Virus record (IMG/VR): IMGVR_UViG_3300023115_000113
Coordinates: 1 to 22,135 of that record
DNA from: a virus
Strand: one strand, 5' to 3'
Length of the DNA: 22,135 bases
A model generated the notes under the pieces. The model ran no database searches. It had not been told where the DNA came from and was given only the letters and a program-made list of their open reading frames with translations. How positions within the stretch are numbered: position 1 is the first letter of the stretch; every line of letters starts with the position of its first letter. The translations under genes were made by a program, and so were the position numbers. Shown here piece after piece: positions 1-8,051 of the stretch.

Positions 1-200
1 ACGACATTCCAAAATACATCAAACACCAGCCAGACATCTTTTACATATCCGCCAGCTTTACCAATCAATAGAGACAGGATAGTTGGCGGGGTAAATAAGA
101 TCATAAACGTGCTAGTAAATGCAGCCAGAAAGATCACACCGGAACCCAGCCAGAATACAGACCAGATTCTACGGGTTAACCAAAATAGTTTTTCCATCAT
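1..200 (-). CDS. Partial membrane protein, runs off the window's left edge
   Basis: The open frame starts at an ATG ATG pair (200-195) and stays open to position 1, so only about the first 66 residues are visible. The ATG overlaps the stop of the upstream gene as ATGA, which indicates translational coupling at the end of the virion operon. The visible part begins with a basic, aromatic segment (MEKLFWLTRR), then a long hydrophobic stretch (residues about 12-35) and a second less hydrophobic stretch (about 38-65). It is therefore probably an inner-membrane protein. No motif identifies it. Its position after the virion genes would fit a lysis, superinfection or accessory gene, but that is a guess. 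Confidence 0.6.
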   Translation of the reverse strand, partial: MMEKLFWLTRRIWSVFWLGSGVIFLAAFTSTFMILFTPPTILSLLIGKAGGYVKDVWLVFDVFWNV

Positions 201-643
201 AGGTTTATACTCGGTATTCCCGCCTCAAATTCTTCTAATGTGATTGATTCGCCTGACTCAATGCGGGCTAGCTGCTCATAGCCATAGGCGTACACTAAAG
301 AGCGCCACTTTCTAAACTCAATGCCTTCTAACTGGAATTTCTCCACTATAGGCTCATCAGCATAGGTAACAGCGGTTTTAATATTGTCATAGCCGTATTC
401 TTTAGCTTTATTGTCTAAAGTGCTTTCTAGTATTGCACTGGCTTGATCCATTAACTGCTGCTCTTCGTGCGCGTCTTTGTCGGATTGGTCGCAGGGTTTA
501 ATATCGGGCCAGTCGCTTTCTTCGTGTAGCTCGTACTCGAAAGTAGGGTCTTGTGTGTGCGCTACCCACTCATAACCTAACTGGATTAGACAATTAATTG
601 AGCCGTTTGCGTTTTCTTGTGCGTTTTTATAAATATGTTTCAT
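197..643 (-). CDS. Phage tail-fibre-assembly-like protein (148 aa)
   Basis: I place the start at ATG 643 (MKHIYKNAQ), with AAGGA about 10 bases upstream. A TTG at 652 is possible but sits almost on top of that Shine-Dalgarno sequence. The C-terminal half (residues about 75-148) has the pattern KEYGYDNI...YADEP...FQLEGIEF..WRSLVYAYGYEQL...ESGE...EEFEAGIPSI. This resembles the C-terminal domain of many small phage proteins encoded directly after tail-fibre or tail-tip genes, often annotated as fibre assembly proteins. The N-terminal half is acidic and not recognised. The gene follows the 203-aa gene with a one-base gap and overlaps the next membrane gene by ATGA. A chaperone role for the upstream protein is inferred from position and pattern only. 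Confidence 0.55.
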   Translation of the reverse strand: MKHIYKNAQENANGSINCLIQLGYEWVAHTQDPTFEYELHEESDWPDIKPCDQSDKDAHEEQQLMDQASAILESTLDNKAKEYGYDNIKTAVTYADEPIVEKFQLEGIEFRKWRSLVYAYGYEQLARIESGESITLEEFEAGIPSINL

Positions 644-644
644 G

Positions 645-1256
645 TTATGCAATCCTTACATATAGTCCGTAGTCTTGATCTTGGTTTGTAAATCGGCCGA
701 CGTATTTCCAAGTACCTGAAACTGACAGTGAAGAGCTGCCCCAAAGACCAGTGTCGCTAAGTCCACGGGCGTATTTTAGATCAGATCCCGAGATGCCGCT
801 TGTTCCACTCGAATGCGCCCCGCCAGAATTGTTTTGCATAAACTGCGGTACGTTAACCCCTTGCACATCTTGCGGCTGATAATTCGCCCCCGTGTAGTTT
901 ACATTTCCGCCTATGTGAGTCGTTTCGTTATTAAGCAACCTCCCCGCCGTAGCATCTGTAGGACTGGTTTGCACTTTGGCATAGGCCGCCGTACCTTGGA
1001 CCAGCCAAGGTGAAAACCCGAACGCAGTGGTAAATGACCTGCATGCCGTGTCACCAGAAATGTCTACCGCTTTCTGCTCGTAGTTATCTTTTGTTCCCGT
1101 AGTACTGATTGTAAGTGGGGGGGTTAGATCATCTGGAGCATTCAACAGCCCAGATGATGGGGTAACCACTCCACTCGTGTTAAGCGGGTATAGGTCAAGA
1201 TCAACCTCAGATGAATCCACTCCGCCGCTTTTATAGTTTCTTGATATTGTTGGCAT
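645..1256 (-). CDS. Probable virion/tail-associated protein of unknown function (203 aa)
   Basis: The ATG (1256) follows directly on the TAA of the gp16-like gene (TAAATG), so it is translated in the same operon. The protein is rich in Gly, Ser, Thr and Asn, has no hydrophobic segment, and looks like an extended beta-structured or fibre-like protein. A late segment reads SGSDLKYARGLSDTGLWGS, then SLSVSGTWKYVGRF, ending in YGLYVRIA. This is typical of a C-terminal beta domain in phage structural proteins. It is followed at once by a fibre-assembly-like gene, which suggests a small tail appendage or fibre protein. It is much shorter than a P22-type tailspike, and no enzymatic motif is seen. Confidence 0.5.
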   Translation of the reverse strand: MPTISRNYKSGGVDSSEVDLDLYPLNTSGVVTPSSGLLNAPDDLTPPLTISTTGTKDNYEQKAVDISGDTACRSFTTAFGFSPWLVQGTAAYAKVQTSPTDATAGRLLNNETTHIGGNVNYTGANYQPQDVQGVNVPQFMQNNSGGAHSSGTSGISGSDLKYARGLSDTGLWGSSSLSVSGTWKYVGRFTNQDQDYGLYVRIA

Positions 1257-3311
1257 TTATAGTTCCTCACCTTGCGCAGATGCCGCGGCCGCCCCTGCTG
1301 TTAAAGCTGCGGCTCGACTTGCCTGATCTAGCGGTGTAATGTCTTTAATTTTTGGTGGCTCAAGTGCAATTCGACCTTGGCGGCTAACTTGGAATTTACC
1401 CCAAGCATCCTTAATTAAATCCACAAAAGGGACACTACTCTTTTCCATTCGGTTCATTAGCTTGTTTATAGCCAATGCGCTTGGCCCTTCGCCTATACCG
1501 GTGCCACCAACAGGATGTCTAATCCGCCCAATCTTAATCAGATCATCAAGAAACTTAATTTCCTTAGGGTCGAACACTTCTTTGAGCTTTCCGTATCCAA
1601 TGTTTTTAAGGGTTTTATCAAGCTGATCAACCTTTAGAGTTGGTAAGCCTGTCACATCATCCGCGCCGGTAAAGGATTTATCTTTAATCACTTCTAGTAT
1701 CTGCGCCTTGAAATCATTAATTGCCTGATCACCATTAGGCGCGTCTTTCACATATCGCACAAGCTGCCCAATATCTTCCTTACGCCAATTTTTTGAAAGT
1801 ATTGTTTTTTGAATAAATTGATCTGGGTCTACTTTGTTTTCCAGTACGTCCCTTACTAGGTTTTTCTTGTTTTGGTCGAATTTATTTATTTTCGCCTTGC
1901 TTAAACCGCGCTCAAAATCCGCCTTTGCCTTTCTTGCTTGCTCGTAGACATCACCGCCCGCGCTTCTAAAAACATCCTCGTCAAGTGAATCCTTAAGCTC
2001 CCTTAGTGCAATATTTCTTTGCGGGTTTTTTTCATCATAAAGAGAGTTGATCTTTTTTCTAATCTCTTCGGCTGTATCAACATCAACCTTACCAACTGCA
2101 TCCCATTTGTTGAACGCCCCTCGCTGATTAAGCGTGCCGCGAATAGATTTGATTGCCCCGCCTGTTACTTCATTGTCAGGCGCAAGCTCTCTAAGCTTTT
2201 TCTCTAGAGCGACAAACTTAACATTCTTTTCATCGGGAGATGAATCTCTGGCCATCTTGTATAAATTAGAAATCTCATTATCTAGCTTTAGCGCCTTGTC
2301 CGACACGGCATCAATCATTGTGTTTGTTTCGGTTCCAAGGTCGCCAGTAGTGCCTTTGATGACATCATCAAATCGAGTCGAGAGCACTTTATTCTGCTCT
2401 GATAACACGTCCGATATTTTTGATGATACTTTCCCCGCTTCTTGCTGGGCGATAAAGTCAGACTTCTCACGAGTGATCTGTGCCCGTGTAGGCTCGATAC
2501 CTTGCGAGCGCATAAACGCCTGCCTAGCTGCTTGGTCTGGGGTCAAGCCCTCACTTACAACTCTCGCTTCGTTAATTAAATCATCATAAGATACACCCAG
2601 ATCATCAAGCGCATTCTGTAATTCAGGCGTTGGCAAACCCTCTTTAGTAACCAAGGCCCCTTTTGGCTGCTGGCCAGTGACCTTTCTGACTAACTTACCG
2701 CCAATGCGACCAATGACAGGCAGGCCCAATTCCAAAGCAGTAGCAACACTGCCCCCAATACCCGCCGCCATAGCTGTTTCAGTAGCATCCCTACCTTCTC
2801 CCCTTGCAATAATTCCACCCTCAGTAGCCCCTAATCCACCAGCTAAAGCCGCTCGACCTGCCGTGCTTGCTACTGGCACCATGCCTGCCGCAACTCCTAC
2901 AGGAACGAAAGGCGCAGACTGGCCTAGTATCTCACCTCCACCAACTGCGGAAGGGGCGTATTCTTTTAATTGTTCATAGGATTGTCTTTCAATCTCACTA
3001 GGCTGGTCTGCTAATCCAATGCCTCGGCCTATGTCGGTAAACCCCTTGCCCATCCCCACGGCAAAAGCCTCTAACGGACTCATGCTAGATATTAGATCTG
3101 CCTGCTCCGGTGGTAGCGACTCTAAAAAAGCTTGCTTTCTCGCCTCTTCCTGCTGCCTTAGCTGCTGAGCTTTTGCCATTCTTGGTGATGCCGTAGATCT
3201 CTGGGCTACATTAGGCTCAGGCTCAGTCATCGGCTTGGCTGTTGATAAATCAAACCCAGATGACGCGGGTGCTTGATTAATTGGTTTTGCCGTAGAAAGA
3301 TCAAAAGCCAT
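1257..3311 (-). CDS. Internal virion / DNA ejection protein, P22 gp16-like (684 aa)
   Basis: This is the third of three consecutive genes at the place where P22 encodes its gp7, gp20 and gp16 ejection proteins. It starts with two copies of FDLSTAKP (residues about 3-10 and 20-27), an N-terminal repeat common in large phage internal proteins. Next come a charged helical stretch, a Gly/Ala-rich hydrophobic region (about 115-215) with glycine-zipper character that could insert in membranes, and a long charged helical part (about 240-620). The C terminus is Ala-rich. P22 gp16 is about 610 aa, so the length fits. It overlaps the upstream gene by TAATG. The role in carrying DNA across the host envelope is inferred from position and composition. 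No lytic transglycosylase motif was recognised. Confidence 0.7.
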   Translation of the reverse strand: MAFDLSTAKPINQAPASSGFDLSTAKPMTEPEPNVAQRSTASPRMAKAQQLRQQEEARKQAFLESLPPEQADLISSMSPLEAFAVGMGKGFTDIGRGIGLADQPSEIERQSYEQLKEYAPSAVGGGEILGQSAPFVPVGVAAGMVPVASTAGRAALAGGLGATEGGIIARGEGRDATETAMAAGIGGSVATALELGLPVIGRIGGKLVRKVTGQQPKGALVTKEGLPTPELQNALDDLGVSYDDLINEARVVSEGLTPDQAARQAFMRSQGIEPTRAQITREKSDFIAQQEAGKVSSKISDVLSEQNKVLSTRFDDVIKGTTGDLGTETNTMIDAVSDKALKLDNEISNLYKMARDSSPDEKNVKFVALEKKLRELAPDNEVTGGAIKSIRGTLNQRGAFNKWDAVGKVDVDTAEEIRKKINSLYDEKNPQRNIALRELKDSLDEDVFRSAGGDVYEQARKAKADFERGLSKAKINKFDQNKKNLVRDVLENKVDPDQFIQKTILSKNWRKEDIGQLVRYVKDAPNGDQAINDFKAQILEVIKDKSFTGADDVTGLPTLKVDQLDKTLKNIGYGKLKEVFDPKEIKFLDDLIKIGRIRHPVGGTGIGEGPSALAINKLMNRMEKSSVPFVDLIKDAWGKFQVSRQGRIALEPPKIKDITPLDQASRAAALTAGAAAASAQGEEL

Positions 3312-4339
3312 TATAACTCCCTGATTTCACCAGTATTAGGATTAACCATTGCCCGATTGCCGTTGGCATCCTCCATCATTACAAAGCCATCCATACCTTG
3401 GTCTGTCGCTTTGGTTTGTTCACTGTCACCTAGCACCTTTTTATTTTCATTGAATAGCTTCTTGTATGCTGATCCAATTACATCGGATACACCATAACCC
3501 TCTGCGTCTATCTCAATTCCATCGGCGATCTGCTTGGCTGATTTTAATTTTGCGTCATAGAGCAACTCAGCTTGGTCAATAATCTGAGTTCGCGTTGCAT
3601 CATTAAGACTACCACCCCCAATAATTCGGTTAAGAAGTCCTTGAAACGAATCCGCAACGCCACTTGATTGAGCCACTTGATCAAAGTCAGAGTCCGTAAC
3701 AATTCCGCTATCAATCATCTTGTTGATAGTTTTCATTAATGCAACATCGCCAATACCAGTTTTCTTAGCATTGCGTATCTTTTGGATTTGCTCTTTTGAT
3801 TCAAGCAGCCCCTTACCCGCCTGAGTGGCAAACTCTTTCCTAAAATCCATTCGGACCTTATCTTTGTCTTTTCGGCTTAACTGACCTTCTGCCAAAAGCT
3901 TTCGCTCTGCTTCTTGTTTTGGCGTGTAGTATCCGAGTCGGTTTGCTTCTTGCAGCTCAAGATTGAGTATTTCGTCTATCTGAGGGTTTGCTAATCCACC
4001 TTCTAATTGATCTGCCTGCTCTAGCAAAGCCACTGAATCCGACATGTCACGGCCAAGCTCTCGGCCTTTTTGGATGCGGTTTAAAAGGATTTGCTCGCGC
4101 TGCTCTGCCGGTGCTTCAAGGATTTGCTCCGCCCCTGTTGCAATAGACTGTAATTGCCGTTGCTGCTCTGCCTGATCAATTTGCATTTGTTGCAATTGTA
4201 TTTTTTGCTCATTGACATCTCTAGCTTGAGATAAATTCGCCAGTTGCATTCCTTGCTGTAATCCGCCAAGTAATCCGCCCGCACCTTGCGGGGTTGGGTA
4301 GGCAATTTGAGCTGGTCTATTGATATTGTAATAACTCAT
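3311..4339 (-). CDS. Ejection protein, P22 gp20-like (342 aa)
   Basis: This is the middle gene of the ejection trio. The N-terminal region (about 20-40) is Gly-rich (GAGGLLGGLQQG), and is followed by a glutamine-rich coiled-coil segment (about 40-75, with QLQQMQIDQAEQQRQL). The remainder is a mostly helical, highly charged body with no enzymatic motif. A Gly-rich start plus a Q-rich helix is typical of P22 gp20-type and related podovirus internal proteins, though sequence similarity in this class is weak. It overlaps both neighbours by TAATG, which fits stoichiometric co-translation with the gp7-like and gp16-like proteins. The function is inferred mainly from gene order. Confidence 0.65.
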   Translation of the reverse strand: MSYYNINRPAQIAYPTPQGAGGLLGGLQQGMQLANLSQARDVNEQKIQLQQMQIDQAEQQRQLQSIATGAEQILEAPAEQREQILLNRIQKGRELGRDMSDSVALLEQADQLEGGLANPQIDEILNLELQEANRLGYYTPKQEAERKLLAEGQLSRKDKDKVRMDFRKEFATQAGKGLLESKEQIQKIRNAKKTGIGDVALMKTINKMIDSGIVTDSDFDQVAQSSGVADSFQGLLNRIIGGGSLNDATRTQIIDQAELLYDAKLKSAKQIADGIEIDAEGYGVSDVIGSAYKKLFNENKKVLGDSEQTKATDQGMDGFVMMEDANGNRAMVNPNTGEIREL

Positions 4340-5244
4340 TATAACGCTCCGAAATCTACGCCCATGTAATCACCAAACATTACAATCGCATCTGGGTTTT
4401 TCTCTTTAACCTCTTGAGCCATCGGGCCTAGTCGCTCGACATCATCCCAAATATAATTAAACGAATAAATGTTGTGGCCTTTTAGCTCACCGACTTTTTT
4501 TATGTTTTCTTTTAATCGCGCGTCACAAAGTGCTGCACCCAGCCCAACACCAAGCAAGTTTGTTAGGCCTTGGTTGTATGCCATATTGGCGGCGGCGGCG
4601 TTAGATAGCCCCTGCGCCTGAGCTTGTGCGGCACCAGTTAGCGCCTGCGCTGCGCTCTGTCCGACTCCCTGTTGTATCCCTGCGGTCTGACCTAGTGCTG
4701 TGATTGATGGCGCTGCATAACGCTCCAGTTGGCCCAATTGATTCTGGATAGCCTGACCAGCTAATATTTGATTCTGCTCGTTTAATCCTGACAGTGTTGA
4801 ACCAGATACAAGATTCCCATACGCACTGGCTCGGCGCTCTAACTGTCGATTTGCTACCGCTTGCTGGGCTTTAAATTGAGGACTTTCAAGAATGGCATTG
4901 TATGCTGACTGAGAATCACCACCTAAACCAAGTAGTGCCGCTTGCTGCTCTCTGGCTGGCATCGCCTGCTGTGTTAAAGGGCTTAGTGTTTCCGTGGCTT
5001 GTGCGCCCGCTGCTTTAATAGCATCCAGTGCTTCCATTTGAGCTTTAGCTTGAAGGTCTGCGCCCTCTTTTGCCGCTGCCTCCGCCTCAAGTGAAGCCTC
5101 CCCGCCTAGCAACTTACCTCCGACTAGGCCCTTTCGATATGTCGGGTCTAGGTCGCTCATTTCGGCTTGGCCTAATGTGGCTGCGTAAACTGGGTCTTTA
5201 ACAGCCTTTCCTAATTTATCGCCTGCTCTTTTAACGGCTCCCAT
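4339..5244 (-). CDS. Ejection protein (gp7 position) with short S74-type C-terminal domain (301 aa)
   Basis: This is the first gene of the ejection trio. The ATG (5244) has AAGGGG about 7 bases upstream. Residues about 40-235 are Ala/Gln/Gly-rich and helical (AQAQAQGLSNAAAAN). From residue 240 the protein switches to CDARLKENIKKVGEL...IYSFNYIWDD...GPMAQEV. This is the signature of the intramolecular chaperone / peptidase S74 family found at the C terminus of phage fibres and of some podovirus virion proteins. The domain is short (about 60 residues against 100 or more in fibre proteins), and the usual first Ser of S-D-x-R-L-K is Cys240, with Lys245 kept. The domain may serve in trimer assembly or may be a non-cleaving remnant. 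Confidence 0.7.
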   Translation of the reverse strand: MGAVKRAGDKLGKAVKDPVYAATLGQAEMSDLDPTYRKGLVGGKLLGGEASLEAEAAAKEGADLQAKAQMEALDAIKAAGAQATETLSPLTQQAMPAREQQAALLGLGGDSQSAYNAILESPQFKAQQAVANRQLERRASAYGNLVSGSTLSGLNEQNQILAGQAIQNQLGQLERYAAPSITALGQTAGIQQGVGQSAAQALTGAAQAQAQGLSNAAAANMAYNQGLTNLLGVGLGAALCDARLKENIKKVGELKGHNIYSFNYIWDDVERLGPMAQEVKEKNPDAIVMFGDYMGVDFGAL

Positions 5245-5698
5245 ATTCGCCCCTTGTCATTCCTAAAATGTAGCAATCAGTAAAATGGCCGTTTTTTAGG
5301 ATATGCTCCTTTAAAAGACCTTCTTTTTTTAATCCGTTGTTTTCGCAGTATTTTATCACTTCTGGGTATATTATGGGCACCTCTGCAATAACTTTATTAA
5401 CCCACTCAAAACCGAAAATAAACCGCAAAAAATCACGCCCGCAATATTTGTTGTTCACCCTATCGCCAGCATTCATGTTGATATGAATATTTACTGTCGA
5501 GCTATTAACCTGCTCAACAATCCAAAAGCCTATCAGGTCATCATCTTTATAAATTCCAATGTAATGGGAATCAGGAAAGCTAGACTCAATAAAAGGCGCG
5601 CCATCCTCGGCAATGCGAGAAAAAAGCTCTTCTTCACAATATCGAAATGCTTCCCGCTTCTCTATTTTAACTAGCTTTGTGTTCCGACTTTCACCCAT
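5231..5698 (-). CDS. GNAT-fold protein, P22 gp14-like (155 aa)
   Basis: The C-terminal half shows the acetyltransferase (GNAT) layout: a beta strand ending EVPIIYPEVIKYCENNGLKKEG, then a strand with FTDCYILGMTR. The phosphopantetheine loop region (about residues 85-95, CGRDFLRFIF) is degenerate. In P22-like phages the gene after the tail needle, gp14, belongs to DUF2824, which as far as I recall shares this fold and is linked to head assembly. Here it sits in that position, between gp10 and the ejection genes, and overlaps both neighbours. Whether it has acetyltransferase activity or only uses the fold structurally cannot be told from sequence. I favour an assembly role from context. Confidence 0.65.
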   Translation of the reverse strand: MGESRNTKLVKIEKREAFRYCEEELFSRIAEDGAPFIESSFPDSHYIGIYKDDDLIGFWIVEQVNSSTVNIHINMNAGDRVNNKYCGRDFLRFIFGFEWVNKVIAEVPIIYPEVIKYCENNGLKKEGLLKEHILKNGHFTDCYILGMTRGEYGSR

Positions 5699-5946
5699 CC
5701 GGTATTTGTCCCATCTGTAGTCTTAATCCATAAATCCCCATCTAATGTGCTTTGCGCCTGCTTCCCTATATCTGCGGTTAGTATGGTATTAGGGTTTACC
5801 GAATCAAATAGCTCAATTTGATTAAAGTTTATCCTTTGCACTAATTCAGATAAGAACTGATTAAATTCACGACCCGTTAGACCATCCTGCTCAATTGCTT
5901 TGGAAAGCAATGGCCACTCTGTCTGAACACCTTCCAATCTAACCAC
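5671..5946 (-). CDS. Small virion-associated protein at the tail-needle position (91 aa)
   Basis: The start is a GTG (5946) preceded by GGAGGT with 8 bases spacing and overlapping the gp10 stop. The first half is a charged helix (LSKAIEQDGLTGREFNQFL). The second half reads LDGDLWIKTTDGTNTGWVKV, a small beta motif that is frequent in phage fibre and tail proteins. P22 places the 233-aa trimeric tail needle gp26 here. A helix followed by a small beta tip is formally the same plan at less than half the length, so a short plug or needle is possible. No direct similarity to gp26 is recognisable to me. It overlaps the gp14-like gene by 28 bases. Confidence 0.6.
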   Translation of the reverse strand: MVRLEGVQTEWPLLSKAIEQDGLTGREFNQFLSELVQRINFNQIELFDSVNPNTILTADIGKQAQSTLDGDLWIKTTDGTNTGWVKVGTQS

Positions 5947-7597
5947 GGCTTTTTACCTCCGCAAAAGGCTTAACAATCTGATAGGGTGAAAATGGCGGTA
6001 AAACCTTTCCATCTCCAATGCCTGCATTTCTGCCATTCAGGGAAAAGCGATACAATCTATATGCATCCGTATTGCCAAGCCTACGCCACTCGGTTCTGGT
6101 TTGATCTGTGGTTGGCTCTGAGTCTAGTTGAACCTCCCCTACCGATAAAAAATCACCTTTATCATCAGTGTATTGCAGCTCTACTTTTGCCCCGTTCATG
6201 CCATTGGAATAAATACCAATCTTAGAGAAGCGGATGTCTTCACCACTGTTTTCTAAAACCTGAGTGGTCACATAATAATAATTAGGGTCATACGAAAGAA
6301 GACCAAAATCCCCCTTATAATCATCACTGAATCTAGCAATGTATTGCTGCTTGTAGTCATTTTTATCAGTAAAATAATGGCCTACCAAGAATTGCTCAAT
6401 ATTTCCGTTTTCGTCTTTCTGGTTATAGCTTGCTCTCACCCAATATAAATAAGATTCACCTGTGTCAGGGGAGCCATTTTCAACAGGTCTAGTGCTTCGC
6501 TTGTGCCAAGTTGAGTTAAACGTGTTATACACATACGTAACCCCAAGCAAAAATTCAGGATCACCATCTTGGGTAAAGGTGCTTACTCCCGCAAATACCT
6601 GCCCCTTATCAGAAAAGGAAAAACAATATAAATTCCTCGAATTCTGGGAATATTTACCCAAAAGATAATCAATAGATTCAGATGATATTTTCCCTTTTTT
6701 AATTGAATATACACCCACCAAACCCTCGCGAGTGTTTCCTGCAAATACTACATCCACACCTGTTGAGCACCAGCTTAAGCGATTGAATACACCAATATTC
6801 AACTCCTGCCCTTTAAGCCTTTGGAAGGCGAAATTAACACCACCTACATTTTGAAAGAAATCAATGTGATGACTGGAAGCTACGCACAATTGGCCGCCAA
6901 TATCAAAAATGGCCGTCACCTCATCCTCTCTACGGCTAATCTGTGTAAAATCCTCTACTCGCATATCTCGGCCAGCCGTCACCGTTGTTAAAGAGCCATG
7001 AAAGCATCGGTTATTTGCCTTGGATATATAAACAAAGTAATCATCAAAAAAGTGCACATCATCCGCGCCGCCTTGGCTTAACGTGTCATACACACCGCCC
7101 GTAGCCCAATTAATTGGTGATGCTGTTGCACTTAGTCCGCCTCCGCCACTGGTGACGGAAATATAATAATCACCATCAACTCCGGGCTCGACATCAATAG
7201 CAACTATAGTTATTCCGTTGGACGCCATTTTTACAGAATTAAGGAAATTAGGAGGCGGGCCAGTTGGGCTTCCTGAGCTGTCAATCCATTGAATAGGGAC
7301 ATTTTCAAGATCATCCCCGTCCCAATGAAACAATTCCACTCCGGCAAAAATATAAATACCTCTAATCGAATCCGTTGCCGATGGGTGATACAGGTGGCCC
7401 CTTAAGTCTTCAGACCCTACAATAGGGTCAATAAAAGCAACGTCTAGGCTAGATGGCTGCCTCATATAAACAGGGTCAATAGCCGGTCCTTTTGACTGAA
7501 TATCAATCATATTTTCTGGCATTGATTGGCCTTCAATGGTTTCAGTATCATTGAGGCCGTATGCCACCTGTAAGGGTATCTTAGGCACTGAATACAA
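5939..7597 (-). CDS. Packaged-DNA stabilisation / tail hub protein, P22 gp10-like (552 aa)
   Basis: The length is close to P22 gp10 (472 aa) and the N terminus carries the family start pattern MYSVPKIPLQVAYG...SMPENMIDIQS. The protein is rich in beta strands with repeated Trp/Tyr/Gly turns (FHWDGDDLENVP, LYWVRASYNQ), which suits a propeller-like hub. In P22, gp10 binds below gp4 after packaging and gives a platform for the tailspike and needle. The gene lies just after the gp4-like and decoration-like genes and overlaps the next gene by a GTG start. Assignment rests on the recognisable N terminus, composition and gene order. Confidence 0.8.
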   Translation of the reverse strand: MYSVPKIPLQVAYGLNDTETIEGQSMPENMIDIQSKGPAIDPVYMRQPSSLDVAFIDPIVGSEDLRGHLYHPSATDSIRGIYIFAGVELFHWDGDDLENVPIQWIDSSGSPTGPPPNFLNSVKMASNGITIVAIDVEPGVDGDYYISVTSGGGGLSATASPINWATGGVYDTLSQGGADDVHFFDDYFVYISKANNRCFHGSLTTVTAGRDMRVEDFTQISRREDEVTAIFDIGGQLCVASSHHIDFFQNVGGVNFAFQRLKGQELNIGVFNRLSWCSTGVDVVFAGNTREGLVGVYSIKKGKISSESIDYLLGKYSQNSRNLYCFSFSDKGQVFAGVSTFTQDGDPEFLLGVTYVYNTFNSTWHKRSTRPVENGSPDTGESYLYWVRASYNQKDENGNIEQFLVGHYFTDKNDYKQQYIARFSDDYKGDFGLLSYDPNYYYVTTQVLENSGEDIRFSKIGIYSNGMNGAKVELQYTDDKGDFLSVGEVQLDSEPTTDQTRTEWRRLGNTDAYRLYRFSLNGRNAGIGDGKVLPPFSPYQIVKPFAEVKSRG

Positions 7598-8051
7598 ACC
7601 ACGCTACGCCATTGTAAACAAGCTGGGCACTAGGCAATGTAGTGCCACTAAGCACTAAGCTAGCATCACCATCTATAGTCTCAGCCGCTTCAGCTAAAAT
7701 AGTTACGTCATTATCAACTGCAGTACTTTTCTTAAAAGAGATAGCAGTGCCTATTGGAAGCGCTGTGTAGCTAGGCAATTGAACTGTAAACGCCGTACTT
7801 GTTGAATCACAAAAAACAATGTCCGTGTCTTGTACTTGCTGGATTGTTAGGGTTGCGTTGTTGTTTAAATTAATAATATTTGGGCCTGTACCTGTATTAG
7901 TCAGCAAGCCAAGATCGCTAATAATTCGTTCCCATGTCACCTTGCGAGTAGCTGAATTAACACTTGACCAAATAGGCACAAGATCAGTACGCGCCACATT
8001 AGACGCTGACGCCAAACGGTTGATAGGTGTAGCGGGTCTACTATTCGACAT
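7581..8051 (-). CDS. Virion protein with C-terminal beta domain, between gp4 and gp10 (156 aa)
   Basis: The N-terminal part (about 1-55) is polar. The rest repeats a pattern widespread in phage fibre, spike and decoration proteins: DTDIVFCDSTSTAFTVQLPS, then GTAISFKKSTA, VTILAEAAETIDG, and a last strand QLVYNGVAWFVFS. This is the usual beta-prism or beta-helix-like repeat ending with 'Gly-x-x-Trp'. P22 has no gene between gp4 and gp10, so this is an insertion into the P22-type module. It may form a head or neck decoration or a small fibre. It overlaps gp4 by 11 bases and gp10 by 17 bases. Confidence 0.6.
   Translation of the reverse strand: MSNSRPATPINRLASASNVARTDLVPIWSSVNSATRKVTWERIISDLGLLTNTGTGPNIINLNNNATLTIQQVQDTDIVFCDSTSTAFTVQLPSYTALPIGTAISFKKSTAVDNDVTILAEAAETIDGDASLVLSGTTLPSAQLVYNGVAWFVFSA

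Noticed and set aside
2134-2589. Plus-strand 151-aa open frame
   Set aside because: It lies fully inside the gp16-like gene on the other strand, lacks a good ribosome binding site and has shadow-type composition (many Ser, Leu and Cys runs).
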